Of a DNA stretch of 27,906 bases, positions 19,414 through 27,824 are shown in pieces. The notes under the pieces were generated by a model that saw only the letters and a list, made by a program, of their open reading frames with translations, was not told the origin of the DNA and did no database searches. The translations under genes were made by a program, and so were the position numbers. The DNA is taken from contig JBLHKS010000082.1 of the NCBI GenBank assembly GCA_047620505.1, forward strand, positions 1 through 27,906. The letters are read 5' to 3'. The stretch's first letter is position 1. Each line of letters opens with the position of its first letter. This DNA is from JBLHKS01 sp047620505 (GTDB lineage: Bacteria; Verrucomicrobiota; Verrucomicrobiia; Verrucomicrobiales; DEV007).

Positions 19414-20667
19414 ATGAACAGACGACACTTCCTCACAGCCGCTGCCGCAACTCCACTTCTCGCCAGCGCCGCGCTCCCAACCCCGATGAGCAAAGCCGAG
19501 CACTGCATCTTCATCTGGCTTGGCGGCGGAATGTCGCAGATCGATACTTTTGATCCTAAGAAACGTGGCAACTCCAAAGCCTCGCCCAAAGTGGCCGGTT
19601 CAGAATACGCCGCGGCCGACACCACCGTCCCCGGCGTCCAATTCTGCGAGCACCTCCACCGCAGCGCCAAACTCGCCGAGCACATCACCGCGGTTCGGAC
19701 CGTGAACCATCACGTCATCGACGAGCACGCGTTTGCCACGAACATCGTCCACACCGGGCGGATGATCAGCGGCAGCATCACCTATCCTTCGATCGGCTCC
19801 ATCGTCGCCAACCAACTCGGCGCGGTGAATCCGGACGTTCCTGCTTACATGCTGATCGGTTATCCGAATGTAAGCCGCGGCCCCGGATTTCTCGGCGCCA
19901 AATCCGGATACGTCTACCTGACCGACACCGAAAGCGGCCCCGCCGGATTCACGCGCCCTGCCGATGTCGACGCCGCCCGCGCCGCTCGCCGCCAGCAGCT
20001 GCTGGAACCGCTTGCGAACGGAATCGCGGATGGCTCCACCGTTGCCCAGTATCGTGACGCCCAAATCGAGGCCCTGCGACTCGCCGGTCCCGACTTCATG
20101 CGGCACTTCCGTCTCAGCGACGAATCGGACGATCTGCGCAATCTCTACGGCGGCGAATTCGGTCAGCGCTGCCTGCTTTCGCGCAAGCTGGTTCAAGCGG
20201 GGGTGCGCTTTATCGAAGTCTCACACAACCTCAATTTCATTAACGGAACCGGCTGGGATACCCACAACGAAGGTCAGCAGAATCAACATATTCTCATCAA
20301 GGAACTCGACATCGCCTTGTCCGCGCTGATCACGGATCTGCAGACTCAGCAGCTGCTGGACAAAACGCTCATCGTGATCGGCACCGAGTTCGGCCGTCCG
20401 GCGACCTACGACGGTCGTGGTGGTCGCGGTCACCAAGGAACCGCATTCAGCCTTGTGCTCGCGGGCGGCGGTCTCAAGCACAGCGGAGCTTACGGCGTAA
20501 CGGATGAGGTTAGCAAGACCCCGCTTGAGGGCTCAGTCTCGATTCCGGATTTCCACGCCACGGTTCACACCGCTCTTGGGATCAATCCGTCGCACGAATT
20601 GACAGACGGCTCCCGCCCTGTTCCGATCACCGACGGCGGCCAACCAATCGCGGCGTTGTTCGGCTAG
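19414..20667 (+). CDS. DUF1501 (PSCyt-associated) exported protein
   Basis: A 417-residue protein of the sulfatase-like DUF1501 family. It opens with MNRRHFLTAAAATPLLASAA, a twin-arginine-type signal, then CIFIWLGGGMSQIDTFDPK, the family's conserved start (the usual form is 'FLWLNGGPSQLDTFDPK'), PSIGSIVANQLG, WDTHN, TLIVIGTEFGRPATYDGRGGRGH and GVTDE. The alkaline-phosphatase-like core suggests a hydrolase, but its substrate is unknown. It follows the PSCyt/DUF1553 gene at 23 bases, the standard two-gene arrangement in PVC genomes. Copies of the palindrome at 19992 (perfect) and 20346 (13/14) are inside. It ends complete. Confidence 0.95.
   Translation: MNRRHFLTAAAATPLLASAALPTPMSKAEHCIFIWLGGGMSQIDTFDPKKRGNSKASPKVAGSEYAAADTTVPGVQFCEHLHRSAKLAEHITAVRTVNHHVIDEHAFATNIVHTGRMISGSITYPSIGSIVANQLGAVNPDVPAYMLIGYPNVSRGPGFLGAKSGYVYLTDTESGPAGFTRPADVDAARAARRQQLLEPLANGIADGSTVAQYRDAQIEALRLAGPDFMRHFRLSDESDDLRNLYGGEFGQRCLLSRKLVQAGVRFIEVSHNLNFINGTGWDTHNEGQQNQHILIKELDIALSALITDLQTQQLLDKTLIVIGTEFGRPATYDGRGGRGHQGTAFSLVLAGGGLKHSGAYGVTDEVSKTPLEGSVSIPDFHATVHTALGINPSHELTDGSRPVPITDGGQPIAALFG
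19992..20005. repeat. CCAGCAGCTGCTGG palindrome, perfect
   Basis: Inside the DUF1501 gene, QQLL frame of RRQQLLEPL. Confidence 0.9.
20346..20359. repeat. CCAGCAGCTGCTGG palindrome, 13/14
   Basis: TCAGCAGCTGCTGG inside the DUF1501 gene, QQLL frame of TQQLLDK. This is the last copy before a 7.5-kb stretch without any. Confidence 0.85.
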
Positions 20668-20729
20668 TAGTTTGGCCTTCAGTCTAAGAACAGAGGAACA
20701 AGGACGACATCAGATCCGAGCCTCGCGTC

Positions 20730-20827
20730 TCACTTGCCCACGCAGTAGAGAAATTTTCCCGATCGCAGCAGCAGCCGACCATCCATCACCGCGGGGAACT
20801 TCAAACGGACGCTGACCGCCGACGTCT
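20730..20827 (-). pseudogene. C-terminal remnant of a PQQ-like beta-propeller gene
   Basis: In the minus frame ending at the TGA of 20730-20732 about 30 codons read AVSVRLKFPAVMDGRLLLRS then GKFLYCVGK. This is the end of the last blade of a PQQ-type propeller (compare 'PAVIDGKLYLRD..LYCYD'). An in-frame stop lies just upstream (within 20830-20850), next to the UGA-containing gene's stop, so only the tail survives. It implies a deletion that removed most of a propeller gene. Confidence 0.5.
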
Positions 20828-22189
20828 CTATTTACTCAAATCGAAGTAACTCCGGGAATTGGACGGGCGCCCTGGGGGGACACGGTCAGCAGGTTGATCA
20901 CCATTGATCAATTGAAAGGCAATCCCCAACGGCTGGAGGCCGATTCGCGAAGGAGCACGCCTGCCGAGGCCGAGCCGGCCAAAGTGTTCGCCCAAAGCTA
21001 CGATATCAAACCGAGTGATAACTCGCGTCCGTGGGTTGTATTCCAGAAAGCCGAGCACGCGGGGCTCGTACCCCCATCGATCAAGACTAGCGGTTTTCCC
21101 CTCGACGACATCGGCGGGTGGAATTTGGCCTAATCTGGCGGCGCCCTCAAGCCGGAGCCGGACCACATCGGGTGAGACGGACTCGGTCGTCAACGTCATC
21201 TGGCCAGCCTGCACGTCCTTGGAATCCAAGGCGTCCGGTCCGTAGCGACCGTAAAACCTGAGGGGATTCAAATGCCAGCGAAAGATGCGGTCAGCGATGG
21301 CCGACGGCAGTGGCGCTTCGTCGCCCTCCATGGGGTTTGCCGGCATCAGCGATTTCCATTCGGGTTCACTCAGCCACATGTGGTGAGGTTGGGCTTGGTG
21401 TGCCGCAGTGCGTCCATCTTGATAGTCGGCTTCGAGGGTCTCTTTGCCATCTTCGTCTAACCAGAGATCTTTGCCAGTCACGTAGCGGTGCTTGCCCTCG
21501 CCGTCGCTCATCAAGGCGCGAGTATAGACTTTGATGATCAAGCCACCCTGAGGTGGGCTGAGTTCAACATATTGGGGATCGGCCGCGCCCCGATCGGCAA
21601 TCTTGACGGCGCCTGGGGCACGCTCAGCTTTTGGTAGAGCCCTCCATTCCTCCAACGTCTTCTCCAGATCAATTCCAGCGCCACCCGTCTTAGAAAGAAC
21701 CTTGCCACTCGCCGTCAAGCAACACTGCATGGCTTCGAAATTCGATAGGTCCAAGCCAGCATCGCGGTAGAATTGACCGACTGCATCCTGGCGGCCCTGG
21801 TCGGCCCCGTAGACGGAGAGAGAGATGAAGTTTTTAGTGATCAGCCTGACGTTTTTTTCCGACCAGTAGGCGGGCGCACGGCCCGCGTCGACGCCTCCAC
21901 TTCAGCACATCCCGATGCTGAGGCCTTTGCCGGATACGCTGAGGAACAAAGGCTTTCCTTCGGCTGCGGCTTTCTTGCGGGCATCGTGAAGGTCGGTTAA
22001 CCAGGGAATCTCCATCCAACGTGACTCGCCAGGCTGGGGGCGAATTTGCTCGTGGATTGAGCTGAATGTTTCCGCATCGAGCCCCATGCTCTCTGTGGGT
22101 GTCTGGGCCGGTGCGCTTCGCAATGAAACGCTATTCATCAGCAGATTCGTCGCCAGCAACACGGTGGTTATGAGCTTTATTCTTGTCAT
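20828..22189 (-). CDS. Secreted thioredoxin-like protein with in-frame UGA (selenoprotein candidate)
   Basis: One reading frame of 453 residues from ATG 22189 (signal peptide MTRIKLITTVLLATNLLMNS), interrupted only by TGA at 21902-21904 (residue 96). Before it lies PWLTDLHDARKKAAAEGKPL, then FLSVSGKGLSIGMC, a thioredoxin-like strand and turn; directly after it SGGVDAGRAPAYWSEKNV, then FISLSVYGADQGRQDAVGQFYRDAG continues the fold. The C-terminal domain (PLGIAFQLINGDQPADRVPP) matches no function I know. The UGA follows C95, giving a Cys-Sec pair at a redox-like position, and a hairpin follows 15 bases on. Alternatives are a nonsense mutation (for example of GGA Gly) or a sequencing error. A TTG restart at 21754 would make only the C-terminal part. 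Confidence 0.75.
21870..21886 (-). promoter_or_regulatory. Hairpin downstream of the in-frame UGA (bacterial SECIS-like)
   Basis: On the minus strand GCGGGC-CGTGC-GCCCGC forms a perfect 6-bp GC stem with a 5-base loop. It starts 15 bases after the UGA, with the loop beginning 21 bases after it, within the distance range I recall for bacterial SECIS elements (roughly 16-37), and has G in the second loop position. A GC-rich gene can form such a hairpin by chance. Confidence 0.4.
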
Positions 22190-22460
22190 CAACGACGCGA
22201 ATTTAGACACCACCGCAAATGTTAGCAAGATTAGATGTCACGTGCGCGACTCCCCGATCTAGTGGACACGAGTTGGTCAGTTCAGGAAATCGGTTATATT
22301 TCTAGACGAATCAAGGACGCCAAAGCTGGACCCATGAGTTTGTAAATGTTCGCTTTGCAACCTTGGCGTCTTCGCGGCGCCGCCTATTGTGAGTGTAGTT
22401 GGATAGAGTCGTCTCATTTCTCAGAAGTTGTATGGGGCGGTGACATCGCGCCACCATAGC
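22190..22460. other. Divergent intergenic interval, UGA gene / ThrE exporter
   Basis: A 271-base interval between oppositely oriented genes. GACGCCAA (near 22317) and TTGGCGTC (near 22364) are inverted but about 40 bases apart. I see no gene, riboswitch or convincing promoter here. Confidence 0.4.
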
Positions 22461-23711
22461 ATGCCCCTTGAACCGTTAGAATTCCGCCAGCGCACCCGCT
22501 TCATCGTGAAGCTCGGGCGGGCGTTGCATGAGTGCGGGGTCACCAGCGAGCGCATCGAACGGCACCTCGCCAACGTCACCACCATGCTGGGACTCAAGGG
22601 GAGCTTTCTCGTCAGCCCCACCACCTTCACTTGCGCCTTCTGGGAAGACGATGAACTCGACCAGTTCGTACACATCGAACGGGTCGAGCCGGCCGATTAC
22701 AACCTCGGCCGCCTTTGGGAGATCGATCGCTTGGTCGAAAGCATGGAGCAGGGAAAGACCGACTTCGCCCAGGGACTCGACGAACTAAGGAGCCTGACCG
22801 AAGCGCCGCCCAACTACTCGCTCGCCCTCAATTGCGTCTCCTGGATTCTCACCGGCGGGTGTTTCTCCATCCTCCTCTCCGACAACCCGTGGAATGCCCT
22901 GGTTTCAGCGATCCTATCGGTGCTCGTCTTTTTCATCGTCCACCGGACCTCACGATATCCAAGTTGGAAACAGATCGCCACGATTATTGGAGCGATGTCA
23001 GCCGGGCTTCTTGCCAGCGCGGTGGCGGCCGCCGGGCTCGCCATCAATCCGCCTCTCGTCGTTCTCTCCTCGATCATCATTTTCATTCCCGGATTGGCGC
23101 TGACCGTTTCGCTCACCGAAATCTCTGCAGGCCATCTCATTTCGGGATGCTCCCGGCTGGTCGATGCGGTCATGATGCTGCTCAAACTGTTCTTCGGCGC
23201 CGTCAGCGGCATCGCGATCACCCGCTTTTTCTTTGACGCGGTTCCTGGAATTTTCAGTGGCATCCCGCCCCTCGCTGACCTGCCCTCGTGGCGCGTGTGG
23301 CCAGCTTTGATCGGACTCTCCCTTTCACTCGGGATCGGACTCAATATCCCCCGGCGCCGAGTCGGCTGGGGCATCCTTGCGGTCCTCATCGCCTACACCT
23401 CGGCGACCCTGGGGGAAAGCTGGTTCGGCGTGTTCGCCGGAGTCTTCATTGGCTCCTTGGCTGTCGGGCTTTACGCCAACCTCTTCTCCCGCCTGACCCG
23501 CCTGACCCGGGGGCCGGGCTTTGTGCTGTTGACCTTCGGGGTGATCGTCCTCGTTCCGGGATCCAAGGTCTACTCCATCCTCAATGAATGGGTCTCCGGC
23601 GAAACGATCCTTCCCAGTCAAAGTGGCAGCACGGCCCTCATGGCTTTCGTCTCCCTCACCGCCGGACTGCTGTTCTCCAATGCGTTCCTTCCTCCAAGAA
23701 AGAGTCTTTAG
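22461..23711 (+). CDS. ThrE-family threonine/serine exporter
   Basis: A 416-residue inner-membrane protein from ATG 22461; the frame extends to 22428, but the family N-terminus begins with MPLEPLEFRQRTRFIVKLGR. The cytoplasmic first third carries the ThrE (DUF1212) signature: ALHECGVTSERIERHL, LGLKGSFLVSPTTFTCAF and LGRLWEIDRLVESME. It is followed by about ten hydrophobic helices, including IIFIPGLALTVSLTEI and SAGHLISGCSRLVDAVM, where the acidic PGxxxxxxxxE motif of ThrE lies, then the ThrE_2 (DUF3815) half in one chain, as in the Corynebacterium exporter. It probably drives proton-linked export of threonine or serine. No neighbour supports a pathway. It ends 60 bases before an IS3 orfA fragment. 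Confidence 0.92.
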   Translation: MPLEPLEFRQRTRFIVKLGRALHECGVTSERIERHLANVTTMLGLKGSFLVSPTTFTCAFWEDDELDQFVHIERVEPADYNLGRLWEIDRLVESMEQGKTDFAQGLDELRSLTEAPPNYSLALNCVSWILTGGCFSILLSDNPWNALVSAILSVLVFFIVHRTSRYPSWKQIATIIGAMSAGLLASAVAAAGLAINPPLVVLSSIIIFIPGLALTVSLTEISAGHLISGCSRLVDAVMMLLKLFFGAVSGIAITRFFFDAVPGIFSGIPPLADLPSWRVWPALIGLSLSLGIGLNIPRRRVGWGILAVLIAYTSATLGESWFGVFAGVFIGSLAVGLYANLFSRLTRLTRGPGFVLLTFGVIVLVPGSKVYSILNEWVSGETILPSQSGSTALMAFVSLTAGLLFSNAFLPPRKSL

Positions 23712-23771
23712 GGCCATTGCTTCGATTTGAGGGTGAGCCGGGCTGGAAAACTGGACAGTCAATGTGCTTAG

Positions 23772-23853
23772 GTGAAGCACACTGACAATGACAGAAGGCA
23801 GAAAGAAAGCCGCCGCAAGTATGACGAGGAATTCAAGCAGGAGGCAGTGCGCT
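23772..23853 (+). mobile_element. IS3-family orfA 5' fragment
   Basis: From a GTG at 23772 the frame reads HTDNDRRQKESRR then KYDEEFKQEAVR. This is the start of the helix-turn-helix transposase subunit of IS3-type elements. After about 27 codons the similarity ends at the DUF1552 stop codon (23854-23856, minus strand). So only the left end of the element survives, or the genes meet at a recombination joint; the left terminal repeat, if kept, is around 23740-23770 but I cannot mark it exactly. Confidence 0.7.
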
Positions 23854-25248
23854 CTAGCCGATTTCGGAGACGTCACCAGTGCTGTCGCCGAATTTTTCGA
23901 CCGGCACGTCCATTTTTTGAGCCATCGTGAGCAAGAGGTTGCTGAGTCGGGCTTTGGAATTCACCGGTTGATTGCAGATGGCGTAATGATTTCCGGGCGA
24001 ATTCAGGTCGTAGGTGTAGCCTTCCGGTTTGCCCATCGCATTGAAATCGACGTGTCGACCGTGCTGGATGCCGAGGGCCTTTCCGCCAGCGAACACGATC
24101 GGAAGGTTGGCGTTTCCATGGCCGTGGCCGTAGGCCATGCCGCCACCGTAGAGACACATCGTGCTGTCGAGGAGCGGACCGTCCGCGTCGTGAACTTCGG
24201 CGAGTCGATCGAGAAAGTAACCGAATTGCTGAATATTAAAGGTGTCGCTGGCAGTGAGGTCCTGCATCATTTGCGCATTGCCGTTGTGATGGGACAGGCC
24301 GTGGCGCTTGCCGCGGATGCCGATTTCGGGGATGGCCGGGCCGGCATTTTCGTAACCCGTGCAGAAGGTGGCGACGCGGGTCTGATCCGTCTGAAAGGCG
24401 AGTACGATGATGTCGTACATCGTGCGGAGGTACTCCCCAAACTGCGCCAAGGCGACGTTTCGATCCAGCTTCTTCCTGTCGGCGGCGCTGATCGTGGGAC
24501 GGGGTTTATCGAGCCAGACGTTGGCTCGCTCGGTGCGGATCTCGACTTCGCGGACGGAGGTAAGGTACTGATCGAGCCGCCCGCGATCCGCATGGCCGAG
24601 CTTGCCTCCGACGGATTTGGCTTCGTCCAGAACGGCGTCGAGGATGCTACCGCGACGCTCCAATCCCCGTCGCTGTTTCGCCTTGCCGTCACTTGGTTCT
24701 TCGAATAGTTGGCGGAAAAGGACGGATGGATTCTGATGGGGTGGGAGGCGAACACCGTCCGCATTGACCGCGACGCCGCCCCTCGCAGTGGACATTTCGA
24801 TGGAGGCGTACCGCGTATGCGGGGACGTCTCTTGAGCCATCAGTTGGTCGGCAGAGATGGTGTTGCGCTCGGCGGGGCCGATCTTGGCGCCGGTAAGCCA
24901 AATATCAATGCAAGCATGGTGTTTGCCTACGGCGTTAGGATGATGCAGGCCGCTAAATGGCGTGATGTTGTCTCGGTGCCCGGCGAGCGGAGTCAGGGAC
25001 TTTGAAAAGTCGTAGTCCTTACCGGCGGTGGTAATCTGGTAGTCCAGCGTATTCACGCCGTTAGGCAGGTAGAAGAACGCGCTGCGCTTGACGCGGCGTT
25101 TGGCCGCAGTGGCGGCAGTGGCAGTACCCAGCGGCACCATGCAATCGAGCATCGGCAGGGCTAGCGACACGCCGAATCCGCGAAGGGCATGACGACGACT
25201 AAGCAGCCAACTTTGGGAGCGGGTAGATGATTTGGACGGTAATCTCAT
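23854..25248 (-). CDS. DUF1552 exported protein
   Basis: A 464-residue protein from ATG 25248; a TTG 10 codons upstream (25278) is less convincing. The N-terminus SQSWLLSRRHALRGFGVSLALPML is a twin-arginine-type signal. Typical family motifs follow: RSAFFYLPNGVNTLDYQ, GKHHACIDIWLTGAKI, SADQLMAQE, RYASIEMSTARGG, GRLDQYLTSVREVE, LGIQHGRHVDFN and VPVEKFGDSTGDVSEI. It is related to DUF1501 in architecture and is normally found beside DUF1592-family cytochrome proteins, as here. Function is unknown, presumably periplasmic. It lies 31 bases after the hypothetical gene upstream and is the last of a three-gene minus-strand operon. Its stop touches the IS3 orfA remnant. Confidence 0.93.
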   Translation of the reverse strand: MRLPSKSSTRSQSWLLSRRHALRGFGVSLALPMLDCMVPLGTATAATAAKRRVKRSAFFYLPNGVNTLDYQITTAGKDYDFSKSLTPLAGHRDNITPFSGLHHPNAVGKHHACIDIWLTGAKIGPAERNTISADQLMAQETSPHTRYASIEMSTARGGVAVNADGVRLPPHQNPSVLFRQLFEEPSDGKAKQRRGLERRGSILDAVLDEAKSVGGKLGHADRGRLDQYLTSVREVEIRTERANVWLDKPRPTISAADRKKLDRNVALAQFGEYLRTMYDIIVLAFQTDQTRVATFCTGYENAGPAIPEIGIRGKRHGLSHHNGNAQMMQDLTASDTFNIQQFGYFLDRLAEVHDADGPLLDSTMCLYGGGMAYGHGHGNANLPIVFAGGKALGIQHGRHVDFNAMGKPEGYTYDLNSPGNHYAICNQPVNSKARLSNLLLTMAQKMDVPVEKFGDSTGDVSEIG

Positions 25249-25279
25249 GATTGTAGTAAAATACGGAAACCAGTTCAAT

Positions 25280-26398
25280 TCAGCGTCTAATACGCTCGTC
25301 AGGTGGCAATTTGGCGGAAGGAAAGCCGTCGGGGCGGACCCGGACGATCCGACCGGGACGATATCCTTCGAGAAGTTCGGTAACTGGCACGCGGACGGTC
25401 AAGCCGGAATGGCCAAACGGCGGGCGGGGAGTCGTTTTTAGTTCGAGCAAGGGTCCGCTCTTCGAATCATAAGCATGCAGCCAGGTCCGAAGGGTGGGAT
25501 CGGAGACAGCGATCGCGAGATTCTTTGAGGACTTCAACTGCTCATACAGCGAAGGGTCGCAGTTGTCGAAGAGGGTGACGGTGACGATGCCCTTCCCTCC
25601 TCCCTGATCCTCGACGTGATCGACCCAGCCGGGGAGCCAACGGTACCGCATGTACCTGATGTGGATCTGCCGCTGCACTTCCGCGGCAGTGGTTCGACTC
25701 TCCTCGTCGGTCCACACGTCCAATGCCTGCAGTCCGCCCATTCCCCAATTCGCAGCCCAGGTGAAATTGAAGTGGACGATCTGCCCCGGAGCGAGGTCGG
25801 CGACCGTGGCGATCTCCTTGCCTTTCCAGACGCGGGTGCTGGCGTCATAGCTAAAGGTTTGCTTGCCGAGCGGGCCGTCTCCCTCGGCAGGGCCAGTCGA
25901 GACAACGTTCAATTTCCCTTCTTCGATAGACTCGATTTTCCACCGTTGGCCGCGGCGCTCGTAGAAGCTGAAACTGTCTTCGAACGTGATTGCGTGGGTT
26001 TGCGGTTCGGCATAACCTCGGGGCCTTGGAGTACTCAGCGAGTGGCCCAGTGGGAATACGCAGTAAGAGTGGACCACCGTCCCTATGGGAATGTCACGGA
26101 GTTCGGCCGGCGCGCCGTGATAGCGAACCGTGGCATACGGGAGCAAGACGACCTCCTGGGGATCGCTACCGTGATAGCGCTCCATATCGCGATTGCCGAG
26201 GATGCGGATGACGCAGCGGCGGTTGATGGCGTCCACGCTGATGAGTTCGCCCGCATGGTATATCCCCACGCCCGCCGGTGGAAATTCCCCGAGCTTCGGA
26301 ATGTAGTTTGTTGGCGATTCGGGATCCAAGCTGACGGCGGCGAGGGCAGCAACGACGGCAGCGGCAGTGAGAACGAAAGACAAGTAGATCGATTTCAT
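25280..26398 (-). CDS. Exported hypothetical protein in the DUF1592/DUF1552 operon
   Basis: A 372-residue protein with an N-terminal signal or anchor (MKSIYLSFVLTAAAVVAALA). The rest is beta-rich, with segments of the type GAELISVDAINRRCVIRILG, ELRDIPIGTVVHSYCVFPLG, KIESIEEGKLNVVST, DLAPGQIVHFNFTWAANWG and RVWKGKEIATVADLAPGQIV that look like repeats of a small barrel (roughly 'V..V....G.V.V'). I do not recognise a function. The start is well supported: GAGGAGGAG lies upstream, a strong ribosome-binding site, and the gene follows DUF1592 by 13 bases. It probably acts on the outside of the inner membrane with its neighbours. Confidence 0.75.
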   Translation of the reverse strand: MKSIYLSFVLTAAAVVAALAAVSLDPESPTNYIPKLGEFPPAGVGIYHAGELISVDAINRRCVIRILGNRDMERYHGSDPQEVVLLPYATVRYHGAPAELRDIPIGTVVHSYCVFPLGHSLSTPRPRGYAEPQTHAITFEDSFSFYERRGQRWKIESIEEGKLNVVSTGPAEGDGPLGKQTFSYDASTRVWKGKEIATVADLAPGQIVHFNFTWAANWGMGGLQALDVWTDEESRTTAAEVQRQIHIRYMRYRWLPGWVDHVEDQGGGKGIVTVTLFDNCDPSLYEQLKSSKNLAIAVSDPTLRTWLHAYDSKSGPLLELKTTPRPPFGHSGLTVRVPVTELLEGYRPGRIVRVRPDGFPSAKLPPDERIRR

Positions 26399-26411
26399 AA
26401 AAGGCTCCTCC

Positions 26412-27824
26412 TCATCTTTTTAGAAATAGTTCGGACGTCACGAGGCCGTCAAGGATAGTTGCCAGCGGATAGCCGTCAGCCTTAGCAGCTGCTGCGATCG
26501 CCTTGATGTGCGGGAAGTCGTCCACCGTCATGGCGCGACGCAACGCGAACGTAGCCAGTTGACCGACGAACGCCTCGGCGAAGCGATCCAGATCCGCCGC
26601 GAGCAGAGCCTTGAATTCTTCCGGGCCGCCGAACGCCCGCCCGTCCGGCAGCACGCCCGAGGCGTCCACCAGCGGATTCTCCCCTTTCCCTCCGTTTACC
26701 TGCTCCTCCATCCGCCACGCCCCGACAGCATCGAAGTTATCGAAGGCGAAACCGAGGGGGTCAATCTTGCGATGGCAGGACGCGCACACGGCGTTCGTGG
26801 CATGGGCTTCGACTTGCTGACGTATCGTAGCTTTCGGCTCGTTCAGCGGGGTCGGCACGAGCGGTTCAACATTCGGAGGAGGGGGCGGGGGCGTCCACCC
26901 GTAGATCGCTTCCGAAATCCAGACGCCGCGATGCACAGGCCGATGGCGCGTGCCATCGGAGGTGAGTGACAGGATCGACGCTTGCGTCAGCAGCCCGCCG
27001 CGATGGTCCTCGGGACCGAGTTTCACCTTCTCGAAATCTGTTCCTTTCGTTGTAGGCAGATCGTAATGCCGAGCTAAGCGCGAGTTGAGCACCGTCCAGT
27101 CCGAGACCAGGAACTCTCGCAACGACCGGTTCTCGCGTAGCATCACTTCGAAGTAACCTTTGGTTTCCAGCATCATGCTACGCTCAAGCCAGGCATCGTA
27201 TTCGGGATAGAGTTTCGGGTCGGGCGCAGCCATGCCAACGCGGTAAAGTTGCAGCCACTGTTGCGGGAATGCCTCAGTAAATCGGGAGACCTTTTCGTCC
27301 GCGAGCATGCGCGCGAACTGAGCGCGAATCACCTGAGGATCGTGGAGGTTGCCGGCAGACGCGGCGGCGAAGAGCGCCTCGTCGGGCATGGAACCCCAGA
27401 GCAAGTATGACAAGCGCGATGCGAGCTCCCAGTCGTTCACCTTATTCCGGCGTTCCTCAGTGGAACCCTCCGGCAAGTAGAAGAAATTTTTCGAGGTCAG
27501 GACCCCGACCAACGCCGCGCGGTATGCCCCGGCAGGAGACTCTCCGCTGGCGAGTTCCCCCTCGATGACTTTGAGGTATCGGTCGATTTCGAGGTCGGTC
27601 GCCGGGCGACGCCAGGCTCGCGACGCAAAGCGCTGGAGCGATACCTTTGCTTCCTCCATGCTGAGCGGCGTAATCGACGGAGGCACAACTGGCTTGCCTC
27701 CCGGTTTCGGCTTGGGCGGCAGCGAAACGACGACTCCCTTTGGCCAGGCTTCCTCACGCATCTTCCGCGCGTCATCGGTCACCAGCGGGCCCTCCCACTC
27801 CACGGCGTCTATGATCAGCAGCAA
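26412..27824 (-). CDS. DUF1592/DUF1588/DUF1585 cytochrome-type protein, 5'-truncated
   Basis: The 470 residues present are the C-terminal half of a PVC family protein. Domains in order: the end of a beta-sandwich (IDAVEWEGPL), DUF1595 (RAWRRPATDLEIDRYL), DUF1592 (NDWELASRLSYLLWGSMPDE), DUF1588 (WTVLNSRLARHYDLP; GILSLTSDGTRHRPVHRG-like), a C-terminal heme motif C347-A-S-C350-H351 in AVCASCHRKIDPLGFAFDNF, and DUF1585 (QLATFALRRAMTVDDFPHIK). The usual N-terminal cytochrome and DUF1587 are missing. The open frame begins with a TTG that lies inside the terminal repeat (27822-27895), which places a stop upstream, so the gene is cut, not just unread. The remaining part may still be translated from a downstream start but would lack its signal peptide. 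Confidence 0.88.
   Translation of the reverse strand: MLLIIDAVEWEGPLVTDDARKMREEAWPKGVVVSLPPKPKPGGKPVVPPSITPLSMEEAKVSLQRFASRAWRRPATDLEIDRYLKVIEGELASGESPAGAYRAALVGVLTSKNFFYLPEGSTEERRNKVNDWELASRLSYLLWGSMPDEALFAAASAGNLHDPQVIRAQFARMLADEKVSRFTEAFPQQWLQLYRVGMAAPDPKLYPEYDAWLERSMMLETKGYFEVMLRENRSLREFLVSDWTVLNSRLARHYDLPTTKGTDFEKVKLGPEDHRGGLLTQASILSLTSDGTRHRPVHRGVWISEAIYGWTPPPPPPNVEPLVPTPLNEPKATIRQQVEAHATNAVCASCHRKIDPLGFAFDNFDAVGAWRMEEQVNGGKGENPLVDASGVLPDGRAFGGPEEFKALLAADLDRFAEAFVGQLATFALRRAMTVDDFPHIKAIAAAAKADGYPLATILDGLVTSELFLKR
26482..26495. repeat. Weak 11/14 match to the palindrome
   Basis: TTAGCAGCTGCTGC is the only near match in the last 7.5 kb; AGCAGCTGCTG is intact but both flanks differ. Probably chance. 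Confidence 0.3.

Noticed and set aside
22255..22300. Possible IS3 terminal repeat (GTGGACACGAG)
   Set aside because: Too short to assign, and no matching partner was found at the orfA fragment.
22310..22372. Inverted GACGCCAA/TTGGCGTC as a terminator or attenuator
   Set aside because: The arms are 40 bases apart, only 8 bp, without a T-run and not at a gene end.
23788..24708. 306-codon plus-strand ORF opposite the DUF1552 gene
   Set aside because: It is antisense to DUF1552, and the true orfA fragment near its start is in a different frame.
26482..26495. Further copy of the 14-bp palindrome
   Set aside because: Only 11/14; not counted as a member.
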